Origin: Drancourtella massiliensis
GTDB lineage: Bacteria > Bacillota > Clostridia > Lachnospirales > Lachnospiraceae
Assembly (NCBI RefSeq): GCF_016900655.1
Contig: NZ_JACJKH010000006.1
Coordinates: 62,001-126,000 of the forward strand
DNA length: 64,000 nt
Reading direction: 5' to 3'
Positions 1 to 7,543 of this stretch are shown here, in pieces. Position 1 is the stretch's first letter, and each line of letters starts with the position of its first letter. The notes under the pieces are model-generated. The model searched no databases and had not been told where the DNA came from. It saw only the letters and a program-made list of their open reading frames with translations. The translations under genes and the position numbers were made by a program.

Positions 1-339
1 TGTATCGGCCCGTCCATCTGCCAGTCATGCTATGAAGTGAGCGGAGATGTCATTGATGCGTTCCGGGAGTCTTTTTCTCCCAGGCTTTGGGAAACACTGT
101 TCTACGAAAAACCGGACGGGAAATATCAGCTTAACCTCTGGAAAGCAAATGAAGCGGTCTTTGCCGAGGCCGGCATTTTGACGGAACACATTGCGGTGAC
201 GAATATCTGTACGAACTGTAATCCGGAGCTATTATATTCACACAGGGCGTCCGGCGGCAGACGGGGGAGTCTTGCCGCCTTTCTTGCCCTGAAAGAAACA
301 CAGGAGGGAAATCAACCACCATGTATTACACACTTCTGA
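1..339 (+). CDS. pgeF: Peptidoglycan editing factor PgeF / YfiH-family polyphenol oxidase, 3' part only
   Basis: The reading frame is open from base 1, so the gene begins outside the window and only the last 112 residues are visible. The visible part opens with GPSICQSCYEV, which fits the metal-binding Cys/His region of the YfiH/DUF152 (laccase-domain) family, and ends with a TNICTNCNPELLYSHRASGG segment typical of the family C-terminus. Family members hydrolyse or edit mis-incorporated peptidoglycan residues or act on purine nucleosides; which activity applies here cannot be decided. The stop codon lies inside the start of the following mscS gene (19-base overlap), suggesting coupled translation. 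Confidence 0.8.
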   Translation, partial: CIGPSICQSCYEVSGDVIDAFRESFSPRLWETLFYEKPDGKYQLNLWKANEAVFAEAGILTEHIAVTNICTNCNPELLYSHRASGGRRGSLAAFLALKETQEGNQPPCITHF

Positions 340-1214
340 CAGAAAATGTAACAGAGAGGGTAACCGAAAATATTCAGCAGGAAGTTGAGACACAGACAAA
401 CTTTGCTGTCAATTTCTTGAATGAAAATCTGCCAAAGGTCATTGAATTCGGAATCGGTGTGATCTTTGCGCTGATCTTTTTTGCGATCGGAAGGGTTTTG
501 ATCAACTGGGTACGGAAACTCGTCCGCGCTTCCATCGAACGGTCCAATGCAGACAAAGGGGTAGAGCAGTTTGTGGATTCCTGTCTTAAGACGGGGCTGT
601 ATGCAATACTGATTTTAACAATTGTTGTGCGTTTTGGAGTGGATACTTCTTCGGTAGCAGCGCTTCTTGCTTCCGGAGGTGTGGCAATCGGTCTTGCGTT
701 ACAGGGAAGCTTGTCAAACTTCGCCGGAGGAGTGCTGATTCTTCTTCTGAGACCATTTACAGTAGGAGACTATATTATTGAGCATACGGATAATCTGGAA
801 GGAACTGTTAAAGAGATTCAGATTTTCTACACAAAGCTTTCCACTGTTGACAACAAGACGATCGTTATACCAAACGGAAGTTTATCAAACAACAGTCTGA
901 CCAATGTAACAGCGATGGATCTTCGACGGCTGGATTTTTATGTCAGAATCGGATACGATGAGGATCTGCAGTCTGCTCAGAAGATTATCCGGCATGTAAT
1001 GGAGCAGGAGCCGGAAGTAATCAAGGATAAAGAGCATACGGTTTTTGTGGATGATCTGGCAGAAAGTTACGTGAGACTTTGCGTAAGACTATGGCTGAAA
1101 TCCGATGTATACTGGGATATACGGGCGAGTATCATGGAAAAGACGAAACTTGCACTTGACGAAGCGGGAATCCGCTTTGCCGGACAAAAGATGGAAATTG
1201 TCATGAAAGAATGA
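321..1214 (+). CDS. mscS: Small-conductance mechanosensitive channel, MscS family
   Basis: The 297-residue protein is close in length to classical MscS. It has an N-terminal amphipathic stretch, membrane helices at about residues 40-62 and 88-108, and a third helix rich in Gly and Ala at about 112-145 (LASGGVAIGLALQGS then NFAGG), which in MscS lines the pore. The rest is the cytoplasmic beta/alpha vestibule, including the RPFTVGDYI segment conserved in the family. It should act as a tension-gated release valve on osmotic downshock in the cytoplasmic membrane. It overlaps the upstream pgeF-like gene and is followed by a bidirectional terminator. Confidence 0.93.
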   Translation: MYYTLLTENVTERVTENIQQEVETQTNFAVNFLNENLPKVIEFGIGVIFALIFFAIGRVLINWVRKLVRASIERSNADKGVEQFVDSCLKTGLYAILILTIVVRFGVDTSSVAALLASGGVAIGLALQGSLSNFAGGVLILLLRPFTVGDYIIEHTDNLEGTVKEIQIFYTKLSTVDNKTIVIPNGSLSNNSLTNVTAMDLRRLDFYVRIGYDEDLQSAQKIIRHVMEQEPEVIKDKEHTVFVDDLAESYVRLCVRLWLKSDVYWDIRASIMEKTKLALDEAGIRFAGQKMEIVMKE

Positions 1215-1225
1215 CAGAATCATAA

Positions 1226-1280
1226 AAAGGCGGCAGAGAGCATCGCGTGAAAATCATGACGGATGCCTCTGCCGTTTTTC
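1226..1280. terminator. Bidirectional terminator between mscS and yfcE
   Basis: CGGCAGAG and GCATC at 1231-1244 pair with GATGC and CTCTGCCG at 1262-1274. The stem has five A on the left and five T on the right, so it can end transcription from both convergent genes. Confidence 0.8.
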
Positions 1281-1823
1281 TTACATGGAATAGATCTGAT
1301 ATTCCTCTCCTTCCAGAGTTTTCCAGTGAAAGGTACCATTTTCAAGAATCATATAGCTATGCCGGCTGTTCTCTTTTGGAAGAGAGACAGATCCCGGATT
1401 CAGATAAGTAAAGGTCTCTGTTTTTGTACATGCAGGCACATGAGTATGTCCGTGAAGCAGGATATCTCCTTCCTGAAGAAGCGGTGGTGTCTGCAGATTA
1501 TACTGATGACCATGTGTAACAAAAACCATCCGGTCCTTTTCGGAAATCAGACAGTAGTCTGCAAGAATAGGAAAGTTGAGAACCATCTGATCGACTTCGC
1601 TGTCACAGTTTCCACGCACACAGAAAACACGTGATGCAAGAGGATTGAGCAGTTCAATCACCTTCTTCGGATCATATTCCGCAGGAAGATCATTGCGCGG
1701 GCCGTGATATAGAATATCTCCAAGAAGAACCAGACGGTCGGCGGATTCGTTTTTAAATGCTTCCAGCATTTTCTTGCAGTAAAAAGCGGATCCGTGGATA
1801 TCGGATGCAATAAAATATTTCAT
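1281..1823 (-). CDS. yfcE: Metallophosphoesterase, YfcE family
   Basis: The 180-residue protein has the calcineurin-like metallophosphoesterase motifs in order: SDIHG near residue 6, GDILYHGPRN near 34, RGNCD near 70, THGHQ near 101 and HGHTHVP near 122. It matches E. coli YfcE phosphodiesterase in length. The start at 1823 was chosen over the longer frame (to 1940) because it has an AAAGGAGG ribosome site at the right distance and begins directly with the first beta strand, MKYFIASD. Physiological substrate is not known for the family. Confidence 0.9.
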   Translation of the reverse strand: MKYFIASDIHGSAFYCKKMLEAFKNESADRLVLLGDILYHGPRNDLPAEYDPKKVIELLNPLASRVFCVRGNCDSEVDQMVLNFPILADYCLISEKDRMVFVTHGHQYNLQTPPLLQEGDILLHGHTHVPACTKTETFTYLNPGSVSLPKENSRHSYMILENGTFHWKTLEGEEYQIYSM

Positions 1824-1848
1824 AGCAGTATTCCTCCTTTTCTCCAAA

Positions 1849-1877
1849 AGTGTATCACAGTCTAAAAAAATACTCAA
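1849..1877 (-). promoter_or_regulatory. Probable promoter of yfcE
   Basis: Read on the minus strand, TTGAGT (1872-1877) and TACACT (1849-1854) are separated by 17 bases, just upstream of the yfcE ribosome site. Confidence 0.5.
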
Positions 1878-1895
1878 GCTCTGCCCGATCGTGAT

Positions 1896-1925
1896 TTGAC
1901 AGAAAAAGGATCCATCCGATATAAT
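1896..1925 (+). promoter_or_regulatory. Sigma-A type promoter of rsmD
   Basis: TTGACA at 1896-1901 and TATAAT at 1920-1925 match both consensus hexamers exactly, with an 18-base spacer, about 50 bases before the rsmD start. It lies divergent to the yfcE promoter. Confidence 0.8.
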
Positions 1926-1974
1926 AAGTGGCAGAATCATACTGCCTTTTCAGGTGGAAGAAAGGAATAAAAAC

Positions 1975-2526
1975 ATGCGTGTAATAGCAGGAAGTGCAAA
2001 ACGATTGCAGCTAAAAACGATAGAAGGGCTTGACACAAGGCCGACAACAGACCGGATCAAGGAGACACTGTTTAATATGATTTCCCCGGAACTTGCCGAC
2101 TGCCGGTTTCTTGATCTGTTCAGCGGCAGCGGAGCCATCGGGATTGAAGCATTAAGCCGTGGCGCGCGGACCGCGTATTTTGTAGAAAAAAACCAAAAGG
2201 CGGCAGCCTGCATCCGTGACAATCTGAAACATACCAGACTGGAGGATCGGGCGGTCCTGATGAAAACGGATGTCATCAGCGCACTGAGAAAAATGGAAGG
2301 AGAAGCGCCGTTCGATTTCATTTTCATGGATCCGCCGTATCATGCGGGAGCAGAGTTTGAAGTATTTGATTATCTGAGATCTTCTTCACTCGTCAGCGAG
2401 GATACACTGATCATTCTGGAGGCATCTTTGGATACTGATTTCAGTTTTCTGGAGGAGATGGGATACGAGATTATAAAAGAAAAAAAATATAAAACAAACA
2501 GGCATATTTTTGTCGAAAGACGTTGA
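1975..2526 (+). CDS. rsmD: 16S rRNA (guanine(966)-N2)-methyltransferase RsmD
   Basis: A 183-residue class I methyltransferase. The SAM-binding loop DLFSGSGAIGIEAL is at about residues 45-58 and the catalytic N-methyltransferase motif DPPY at about 121-124. The N-terminal MRVIAGSAKR is the normal RsmD beginning, which together with the AAAGGA ribosome site decides for the ATG at 1975 rather than the GTG at 1954. It methylates G966 of 16S rRNA in the 30S subunit. In many Clostridia rsmD is followed by coaD; here coaD is 19 kb away. Confidence 0.93.
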   Translation: MRVIAGSAKRLQLKTIEGLDTRPTTDRIKETLFNMISPELADCRFLDLFSGSGAIGIEALSRGARTAYFVEKNQKAAACIRDNLKHTRLEDRAVLMKTDVISALRKMEGEAPFDFIFMDPPYHAGAEFEVFDYLRSSSLVSEDTLIILEASLDTDFSFLEEMGYEIIKEKKYKTNRHIFVERR

Positions 2527-2551
2527 GTTCTTTCGTGGAACGTGATAGAAT
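2523..2551 (+). promoter_or_regulatory. Promoter for the coiled-coil gene
   Basis: TTGAGT at 2523-2528 and TAGAAT at 2546-2551 have a 17-base spacer and overlap the last codons of rsmD, giving the downstream gene its own promoter. Confidence 0.6.
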
Positions 2552-2599
2552 AACAAAGTAAATGACAGGATTTGTCGAAGTAAGAAGGAGAGTGTAACT

Positions 2600-3181
2600 A
2601 TGAGCAGCCGAATTGAGCAGATTATTGATGAAATTGAGGAATACATAGATAATTGTAAGTTCCAGCCATTATCCACGACAAAGATTATTGTGAACAAAGA
2701 TCAGATCGACGAGTTGTTGAGAGAACTCAGAATGAAGACGCCGGAAGAGATCAAGCGTTATCAGAAGATCATCGATAATAAAGACGCAATCCTTGCAGAT
2801 GCCCAGACAAAGGCAGATACGATGATTCAGGAAGCAAAAGCAAAGACAGACGAGCTTGTAAGTGATCATGAAATCATGCAGCAGGCATATGCACAGGCAA
2901 ACGAGATCGTAGCGGCTGCTACGGAACAGGCACAGCAGATTATTGACAGCGCGACTGAGGATGCAAACCAGCTCCGCATGGGTGCCATGGGATATGCAGA
3001 TGATCTGATGGCAAAAGTAGAAAATATGATCGGACATGCGCTGGATAATTATACATCCAAGTATGACAGCCTTGTCAATTCCCTTCAGGAATCTTACGAC
3101 ATGGTACGCAATGACCGCGAGGAACTCCGGATTCAGGATGAGACAGAAGCAGAGTTCGCTCAGGCTATGGATGAGGAATAA
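2600..3181 (+). CDS. Coiled-coil protein resembling ATPase subunit H / DivIVA-like helical proteins
   Basis: A 193-residue, acidic, almost entirely helical protein. Residues about 45-135 are rich in Ala, Gln, Glu and Lys with heptad-like spacing (for example AQANEIVAAATEQAQQIID), typical of a long coiled coil; no membrane segment or signal peptide is visible. Proteins like this in Lachnospiraceae are often labelled vacuolar-type ATPase subunit H or simply ATPase, but no ATP-binding motif is present here and no V-ATPase genes are nearby, so that label should not be taken as a function. A cell-division or scaffolding role is possible. A GAAGGAGAG ribosome site precedes the ATG. Confidence 0.7.
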   Translation: MSSRIEQIIDEIEEYIDNCKFQPLSTTKIIVNKDQIDELLRELRMKTPEEIKRYQKIIDNKDAILADAQTKADTMIQEAKAKTDELVSDHEIMQQAYAQANEIVAAATEQAQQIIDSATEDANQLRMGAMGYADDLMAKVENMIGHALDNYTSKYDSLVNSLQESYDMVRNDREELRIQDETEAEFAQAMDEE

Positions 3182-3187
3182 TAGCTG

Positions 3188-4117
3188 CTACAGTATTTGA
3201 ATATAGAGATACGCCATGAGACTGGCTGCCGCACCGGCAGCCAGTTTTTCTGCAATATACGGAGTGATTTTCAGACCACTTCCATTCAGCATGCCGTTTG
3301 TCTGCGCACCGGCACAAAATCCTCCGAAGGCACAAAGTCCCATGATACAGGCATAGCGTAACGAAAAGGGAAGAGGGAGTGTTTCCAGCATTACCACTCC
3401 ATTTGTGATCTCCAGAAAAGAAAGCAGCAGCCTGCCTGGAAGAGTACCGGCGAAGGGGAGCTTGCACGCAAGTTCCAGAAATACCGAAAATACAATAATA
3501 TATCCCCCGATTTTGGTTATCGTTTCAAAGCTGTCCATAATTGACAGATCAAGTACATCCATGGAAAAACGTCCGTTGTCTCCGTGAAAAACTGTCGGTG
3601 CCGGATAGGTTTCTTTTTTCAGATAGATCCTGCAAAAGGCGAAGCTCAGTACCACGGGAACAAGAAGAAAAATTATCATGGATCCAAAGACAAGAGAAGG
3701 GTCCCCGATCGTCTGGCATACTACAAACCCGGCCATAAAACCAGGGCTGGTATTATTGCAGAAAGAGAGCAGATATGCCCCCTCGCGGGATGAAATCCTC
3801 CGGTCCCGCACCAGATCCGCCGTGACCTTCGCACCCATGGGATAACCGCATAAAAATCCGGTAAGCACCGCAAAGCAGCCGCCCGGACTGACAGAAAACA
3901 AAGGTCCGAGGACCGGATAGACAAGGCGTGAAATGTGCCGGATCAGACTGGTCCTCAGCATGATATTGACAATAATCAGAAAAGGAAGCAGAGTCGGAAG
4001 TACCGTCTCAAACCAGAGCAGCAGCCCGTTCCTGGCCCCCTGAAATACATCTCCCGGAAACAACAGCATGATGACAAATAGAAAAATCGTGAAAATGACA
4101 AAAAAATAACGTTTCAA
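3188..4117 (-). CDS. ylbJ: Sporulation integral membrane protein YlbJ
   Basis: A polytopic membrane protein of about 309 residues with two nucleoside-recognition (gate-like) halves. The GFLCGYPMGAK and SFCNNTSPGF segments and the later GFCAGAQTNGML segment are typical of YlbJ. In Bacillus it is made in sporulation and affects spore cortex; its presence fits a spore-forming ancestry. The start was placed at the TTG at 4117 because it has an AAAGGAA site 5 bases upstream and starts directly with KRYFFVIFTIFL, the first membrane helix; a longer frame to 4180 exists without a good ribosome site. It converges on the preceding coiled-coil gene with a 6-base gap. Confidence 0.85.
   Translation of the reverse strand: MKRYFFVIFTIFLFVIMLLFPGDVFQGARNGLLLWFETVLPTLLPFLIIVNIMLRTSLIRHISRLVYPVLGPLFSVSPGGCFAVLTGFLCGYPMGAKVTADLVRDRRISSREGAYLLSFCNNTSPGFMAGFVVCQTIGDPSLVFGSMIIFLLVPVVLSFAFCRIYLKKETYPAPTVFHGDNGRFSMDVLDLSIMDSFETITKIGGYIIVFSVFLELACKLPFAGTLPGRLLLSFLEITNGVVMLETLPLPFSLRYACIMGLCAFGGFCAGAQTNGMLNGSGLKITPYIAEKLAAGAAASLMAYLYIQIL
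3221..3249 (+). terminator. Terminator for the coiled-coil gene, located inside the ylbJ coding region
   Basis: ACTGGCTGCC (3221-3230) and GGCAGCCAGT (3236-3245) form a perfect 10-bp stem with a 5-base loop, followed by a run of five T on the plus strand. It lies about 40 bases past the coiled-coil gene stop, within the 3' end of the opposing ylbJ gene. Confidence 0.7.
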
Positions 4118-4182
4118 AATTGTTCCTTTGGTAAAAATAGTCAATAAATTGTATGAAAAATATGGCGATTTTAGAAGCACTA

Positions 4183-4191
4183 TGCTATAAT
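4183..4191 (+). promoter_or_regulatory. Extended -10 promoter of pepD
   Basis: TGCTATAAT is a perfect extended -10 (TGn plus TATAAT). No good -35 is seen at 17 bases. It lies about 40 bases upstream of pepD. Confidence 0.6.
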
Positions 4192-4232
4192 AAGTTCAGA
4201 TTTGGTAAAAAACGAGAGAAAGGGAGATAACA

Positions 4233-5672
4233 ATGGCAGTACTGGAACAATTAGAACCAAAAAAAGTATTTCAGATTTTTGAGGAGCTTTCCTCTGTTCC
4301 GCGAGGAACATTTTACGATGAGAAAATCAGCAACTGGTGTGTGGACTTTGCAAAAAAACGGAATCTGGAATACATACAGGACGACGCGGGGAACGTCATC
4401 ATCAAAAAGCCGGGAACACCTGGATATGAAAATTCGGAGCCGGTCATTCTGCAGGGACATATGGATATGGTCTGTGAGAAAGTGGAGGGCTCAGATCACG
4501 ATTTTGAGAATGATCCTCTGGAGCTTTATGTAGAAGACGGATATGTAAAAGCGAAAGGAACAACACTTGGCGGTGACGACGGAATTGCCATTGCCTACGC
4601 ATTTGCGCTTCTCGACAGCGATGATATTCCGCATCCGCCGCTGGAAGTTATTGTGACAACAGACGAAGAGATCGGAATGGGCGGAGCCAATGCCCTTGAC
4701 ATGTCACAGATCAAGGGAAATATTTTCCTTAACATCGACGGAGAAGAGGAAGGCATTATTCTTGCAGGCTGTGCAGGAGGTGTTCTTGAGACTTTGAAGA
4801 TTCCTGCAGAGCGGGAAGAAAAGAGCGGTTCTGTGATGAGAATCAAAGTAAGAGGACTTCGGGGAGGACATTCCGGATCCCAGATCCACGAGCAGCGTGG
4901 AAACGCAAATAAAATCATGGGAAGAATCCTGAATCATCTCGATCAGGGTACTGAGATTGCTCTTGTATCCGTAAGTGGAGGTTCCAAAGATAATGTCATT
5001 GCCGGTACGGCAGAAGCAGTAATTGCAGTGGCAGATCCGAAGAAGGCTCAGGAGATTGTATCTGACATGGAAGCTACATTAAAGGCAGAGTTTTCCTCTG
5101 ATGAACCGGATCTTCAGGTTCCGGTTACCGTCACGGAAGAGACGGTACAGGCACTCACAAAAGAAGTCACAAAGAAAGTGATTTTTGCAATGGTCTGCAC
5201 ACCGTACGGTGTACAGGGACTCAGCAGAGATCTTCCAGGTGTGGTAGAGACTTCCCTGAATCTTGGTATTGTAAAAACTGATGAGACAGCCATCTCCCTG
5301 ATGTACTATCTGAGAAGCAGCGTGAACTCCCAGATGCAGGAATTAAAATCCATTTTCCGGACATGGGCTGAAATGCTTGGAGGCACTCATGAAGAGAGTG
5401 GAGAATATCCTGCATGGATGTATCAAAAAGAATCAAAAATACGTCCTCTGATGGCGGAAGCATACAAGGAAGTCACAGGTAAGGATGCCGTGATTTCTAC
5501 TGTACATGCCGGCCTGGAATGTGGCCTTCTGTCTGCGAAAAAGCCGACACTGGACTGTGTTTCCTTCGGACCGGATATCCCGGATGTACACTCTGTCAAT
5601 GAGCGTCTGGATATCGAGTCAACCGCGCGTGTATGGGAAATGATCAAAGTGGTTCTCGCAAAACTGAAATAA
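4233..5672 (+). CDS. pepD: Aminoacyl-histidine dipeptidase (Xaa-His dipeptidase, M20 family)
   Basis: A 479-residue M20C metallopeptidase. Metal-ligand motifs are visible: QGHMDMVCE near residue 75, LGGDDGIA near 113, and the catalytic acid pair TDEEIG near 144. The inserted dimerisation domain spans about residues 205-390. It cleaves dipeptides such as carnosine and other Xaa-His substrates in the cytoplasm and serves peptide use. It is a single-gene unit with its own promoter, a GAAAGGGAG ribosome site and a GC-rich hairpin behind it. Confidence 0.93.
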   Translation: MAVLEQLEPKKVFQIFEELSSVPRGTFYDEKISNWCVDFAKKRNLEYIQDDAGNVIIKKPGTPGYENSEPVILQGHMDMVCEKVEGSDHDFENDPLELYVEDGYVKAKGTTLGGDDGIAIAYAFALLDSDDIPHPPLEVIVTTDEEIGMGGANALDMSQIKGNIFLNIDGEEEGIILAGCAGGVLETLKIPAEREEKSGSVMRIKVRGLRGGHSGSQIHEQRGNANKIMGRILNHLDQGTEIALVSVSGGSKDNVIAGTAEAVIAVADPKKAQEIVSDMEATLKAEFSSDEPDLQVPVTVTEETVQALTKEVTKKVIFAMVCTPYGVQGLSRDLPGVVETSLNLGIVKTDETAISLMYYLRSSVNSQMQELKSIFRTWAEMLGGTHEESGEYPAWMYQKESKIRPLMAEAYKEVTGKDAVISTVHAGLECGLLSAKKPTLDCVSFGPDIPDVHSVNERLDIESTARVWEMIKVVLAKLK

Positions 5673-5687
5673 AACAGAATGTGGACG

Positions 5688-5728
5688 CCGCGCCGGTGAC
5701 AGGAATGCTGCCGGCGCGGAACTCTTTG
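5688..5728 (+). terminator. Hairpin downstream of pepD
   Basis: CCGCGCCGG (5688-5696) pairs with CCGGCGCGG (5711-5719). The following tail AACTCTTTG is only moderately T-rich, so termination may be incomplete. It abuts repeat copy A. Confidence 0.5.
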
Positions 5729-5853
5729 TTTAACAGGAAACTCCGTTCCCTGTTAAACAAAAAACGCTCCGCGGGATGCGCACTCGCGCAAAGCAGAAAT
5801 TAGTCGCTAAAGCGACCGCGCTCGGCGCGAGAGTTCCGCAAGCGGAACTCTTT
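5725..5853. repeat. 129-bp hairpin-rich intergenic repeat, copy A
   Basis: This copy shares about 91% identity by eye (roughly ten substitutions and two single-base gaps) with copy B at 6457-6585, in the same orientation. It contains in order: TTTGTTTAACAGG paired with CCTGTTAAACAAA (13 bp), TGCGC paired with GCGCA, GTCGCT paired with AGCGAC, and GAGTTCCGC paired with GCGGAACTC. There is no coding frame in common between the copies. It ends 20 bases before the nitroreductase start, so the folded RNA would be in that gene's leader if transcribed from upstream. Confidence 0.85.
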
Positions 5854-5873
5854 ATTCTGAAAAGGAGGATATT

Positions 5874-6407
5874 ATGGAATTACAGAATGCATTGGAAACA
5901 AGAAGAAGTATCCGGAAATATCAGGCAAAACCGGTGGAGCCTGAGAAAATCCGCCAGATGATCCAGGCGGCTATTCTTGCTCCGTCCTGGAAGAATTCTC
6001 AGGTTACGAGATATTATGTCGCACAGTCTGAAGAGGCACTGCAAAAGGTAAGAGAAGCGCTGCCGGAGTTTAACCGTAATAATACAAAAGATGCCCCGGT
6101 TCTGATCGTTTCCACCATCGTTAAGGGCCGTTCCGGATACAATGTGGATGGTACTGCCTCCAATGAACTGGAAGACGGCTGGGGATGCTACGACTGCGGC
6201 ATGCAGAATATGAATCTGCTTCTGAAAGCGACCGAACTTGGTCTGGGAACCCTTGTAATGGGAATCCGGGATGCCGGGAAACTGAAAGAGGTATTTGAGA
6301 TTCCGGAAGAAGAGATCGTTGTCAGCGTGATCGGAGTCGGATATGCGGATGTAGATCCGGAAATGCCGAAGAGAAAAAGCGTCGATGAAACCGCGAAATT
6401 TTATTAA
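5874..6407 (+). CDS. Nitroreductase family protein (FMN-dependent)
   Basis: A 177-residue protein with the nitroreductase fold: LETRRSIRKYQAKPV at the N-terminus (FMN phosphate-binding Arg residues), APSWKNSQ near residue 37, and the C-terminal GLGTLVMGIRDA region. Family members use NAD(P)H to reduce nitro compounds, quinones or flavins; the substrate is unknown. An AAAAGGAGG site precedes the ATG. It is a monocistronic gene lying between two copies of the same 129-bp repeat. Confidence 0.88.
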   Translation: MELQNALETRRSIRKYQAKPVEPEKIRQMIQAAILAPSWKNSQVTRYYVAQSEEALQKVREALPEFNRNNTKDAPVLIVSTIVKGRSGYNVDGTASNELEDGWGCYDCGMQNMNLLLKATELGLGTLVMGIRDAGKLKEVFEIPEEEIVVSVIGVGYADVDPEMPKRKSVDETAKFY

Positions 6408-6423
6408 ATTCAAATCTGAAAAC

Positions 6424-6460
6424 AAAACTGCCGGATTCCCTGATGAACCGGCAGTTTTTG
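6424..6460 (+). terminator. Terminator of the nitroreductase gene
   Basis: AAAACTGCCGG (6424-6434) pairs with CCGGCAGTTTT (6448-6458) and is followed by T-rich sequence. Repeat copy B starts inside the T tail. Confidence 0.8.
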
Positions 6461-6585
6461 TTTAACAGGAAACTTCATTCCCTGTTAAACAAAAAGGCTC
6501 CGCAGGATGCGTACTCGCGCAAAGCAGAAAATTAGTCGCTAAAGCGACTGCGCTCGGCGCAAGAGTTCCTCTTGCGGAACTCTTT
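6457..6585. repeat. 129-bp hairpin-rich intergenic repeat, copy B
   Basis: Second copy of the element at 5725-5853, same orientation and the same length. The long 13-bp stem and the GTCGCT/AGCGAC stem are kept exactly; the short second stem keeps pairing through a T-G wobble (TGCGT with GCGCA). The last hairpin differs and can fold in two exclusive ways: AAGAGTTCC with GGAACTCTT, or CGCAAGAG with CTCTTGCG. Confidence 0.85.
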
Positions 6586-6642
6586 GTCATATCCCGGCCG
6601 GACATTTCATACTACTAGTCAAAAAGGGGGAAGCTGGCACAT

Positions 6643-7485
6643 ATGCAGAGACGCAGAGGATATATGCAGTTTCTGATACTGGTTCTTCTTCTGATTCTGG
6701 AAGGAGCTGCCATTCCCAAATTTCAAAATGACGCATCCTATTTTTCCCTTGGCAAAAGCGTTGTTTCGGAAGAGTTTTTCCGCAGTCATGAACTGACAGA
6801 GGAGATGGTCTCGTATATGAGAACTTCCAAAGAACCGGGACGGGCGGCCGGACTGTTTCTTCTGGAACAGAACTTCCACTCGGATATTTCTTTTCCTTCA
6901 CTGACAAAGCAGAATTTTCAGAAGATCGAAAAACAGTGGCGGGCCAGCCCGTCTTATTCCGCCTATATGGCAGCCTGCGAAAAGATCTGGGCGGATGTCC
7001 GGTATTTTCCGGTTATGTTCTGGAAAGAGGAGCCGGATCTTACCGTCACCTACGAAGATTCCTGGATGTATGAGCGGACTTACGGAGGAAAGAGGGGACA
7101 CGAGGGGACGGATCTGATGGCATCCGAAAATAAAAGAGGGATTTTCCCGATTGTCAGCATGACGGATGGAACGGTCACAAGTAAAGGATGGCTTCCGAAA
7201 GGAGGATGGCGGATCGGGATCACGGCACCTCACGGAGGCTATTTCTATTACGCTCATCTGGATTCTTACGCGGATGTGGAAATCGGGGAGGAGATAGAGG
7301 CGGGCGACCTGATTGGGTATATGGGTGACAGCGGATACGGAGACGAGGGGACAACGGGTAAATTCCCGGTACACCTGCATCTTGGGATTTATCTGGAAGA
7401 GCCGGACGAAGAAATCAGTATCAATCCATACTGGATTCTCCGATATGTGGAAGACTCCAAACTTTTCTGTAGAAAAAGTGACTGA
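6643..7485 (+). CDS. Membrane-anchored M23 family metallopeptidase
   Basis: A 280-residue protein with one N-terminal membrane helix (about residues 8-24, RGYMQFLILVLLLILEGA) and an extracellular LytM/M23 domain at about 150-260. Zinc ligands are visible in the HEGTD motif near residue 153 and in the HLHLG motif near 245. M23 enzymes cut peptide cross-links in peptidoglycan. A spacer of about 120 residues with no clear domain lies between the helix and the peptidase. GGGGGAAG serves as ribosome site. Function in cell-wall turnover, sporulation or division cannot be told apart here. Confidence 0.88.
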   Translation: MQRRRGYMQFLILVLLLILEGAAIPKFQNDASYFSLGKSVVSEEFFRSHELTEEMVSYMRTSKEPGRAAGLFLLEQNFHSDISFPSLTKQNFQKIEKQWRASPSYSAYMAACEKIWADVRYFPVMFWKEEPDLTVTYEDSWMYERTYGGKRGHEGTDLMASENKRGIFPIVSMTDGTVTSKGWLPKGGWRIGITAPHGGYFYYAHLDSYADVEIGEEIEAGDLIGYMGDSGYGDEGTTGKFPVHLHLGIYLEEPDEEISINPYWILRYVEDSKLFCRKSD

Positions 7486-7509
7486 AGCATGGAGAATTTG
7501 CTGCAGGTA

Positions 7510-7518
7510 TGGTATACT
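7510..7518 (+). promoter_or_regulatory. Extended -10 promoter of the rsmF-like operon
   Basis: TGGTATACT fits TGn plus TATACT, 25 bases before the start at 7544. No clear -35 was found. Confidence 0.45.
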
Positions 7519-7543
7519 GACTCTGTATGCGAAAGGAGAAAAT

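Noticed and set aside
1263-1634. 123-residue plus-strand ORF opposite yfcE
   Set aside because: Shadow of yfcE, whose metallophosphoesterase motifs are complete.
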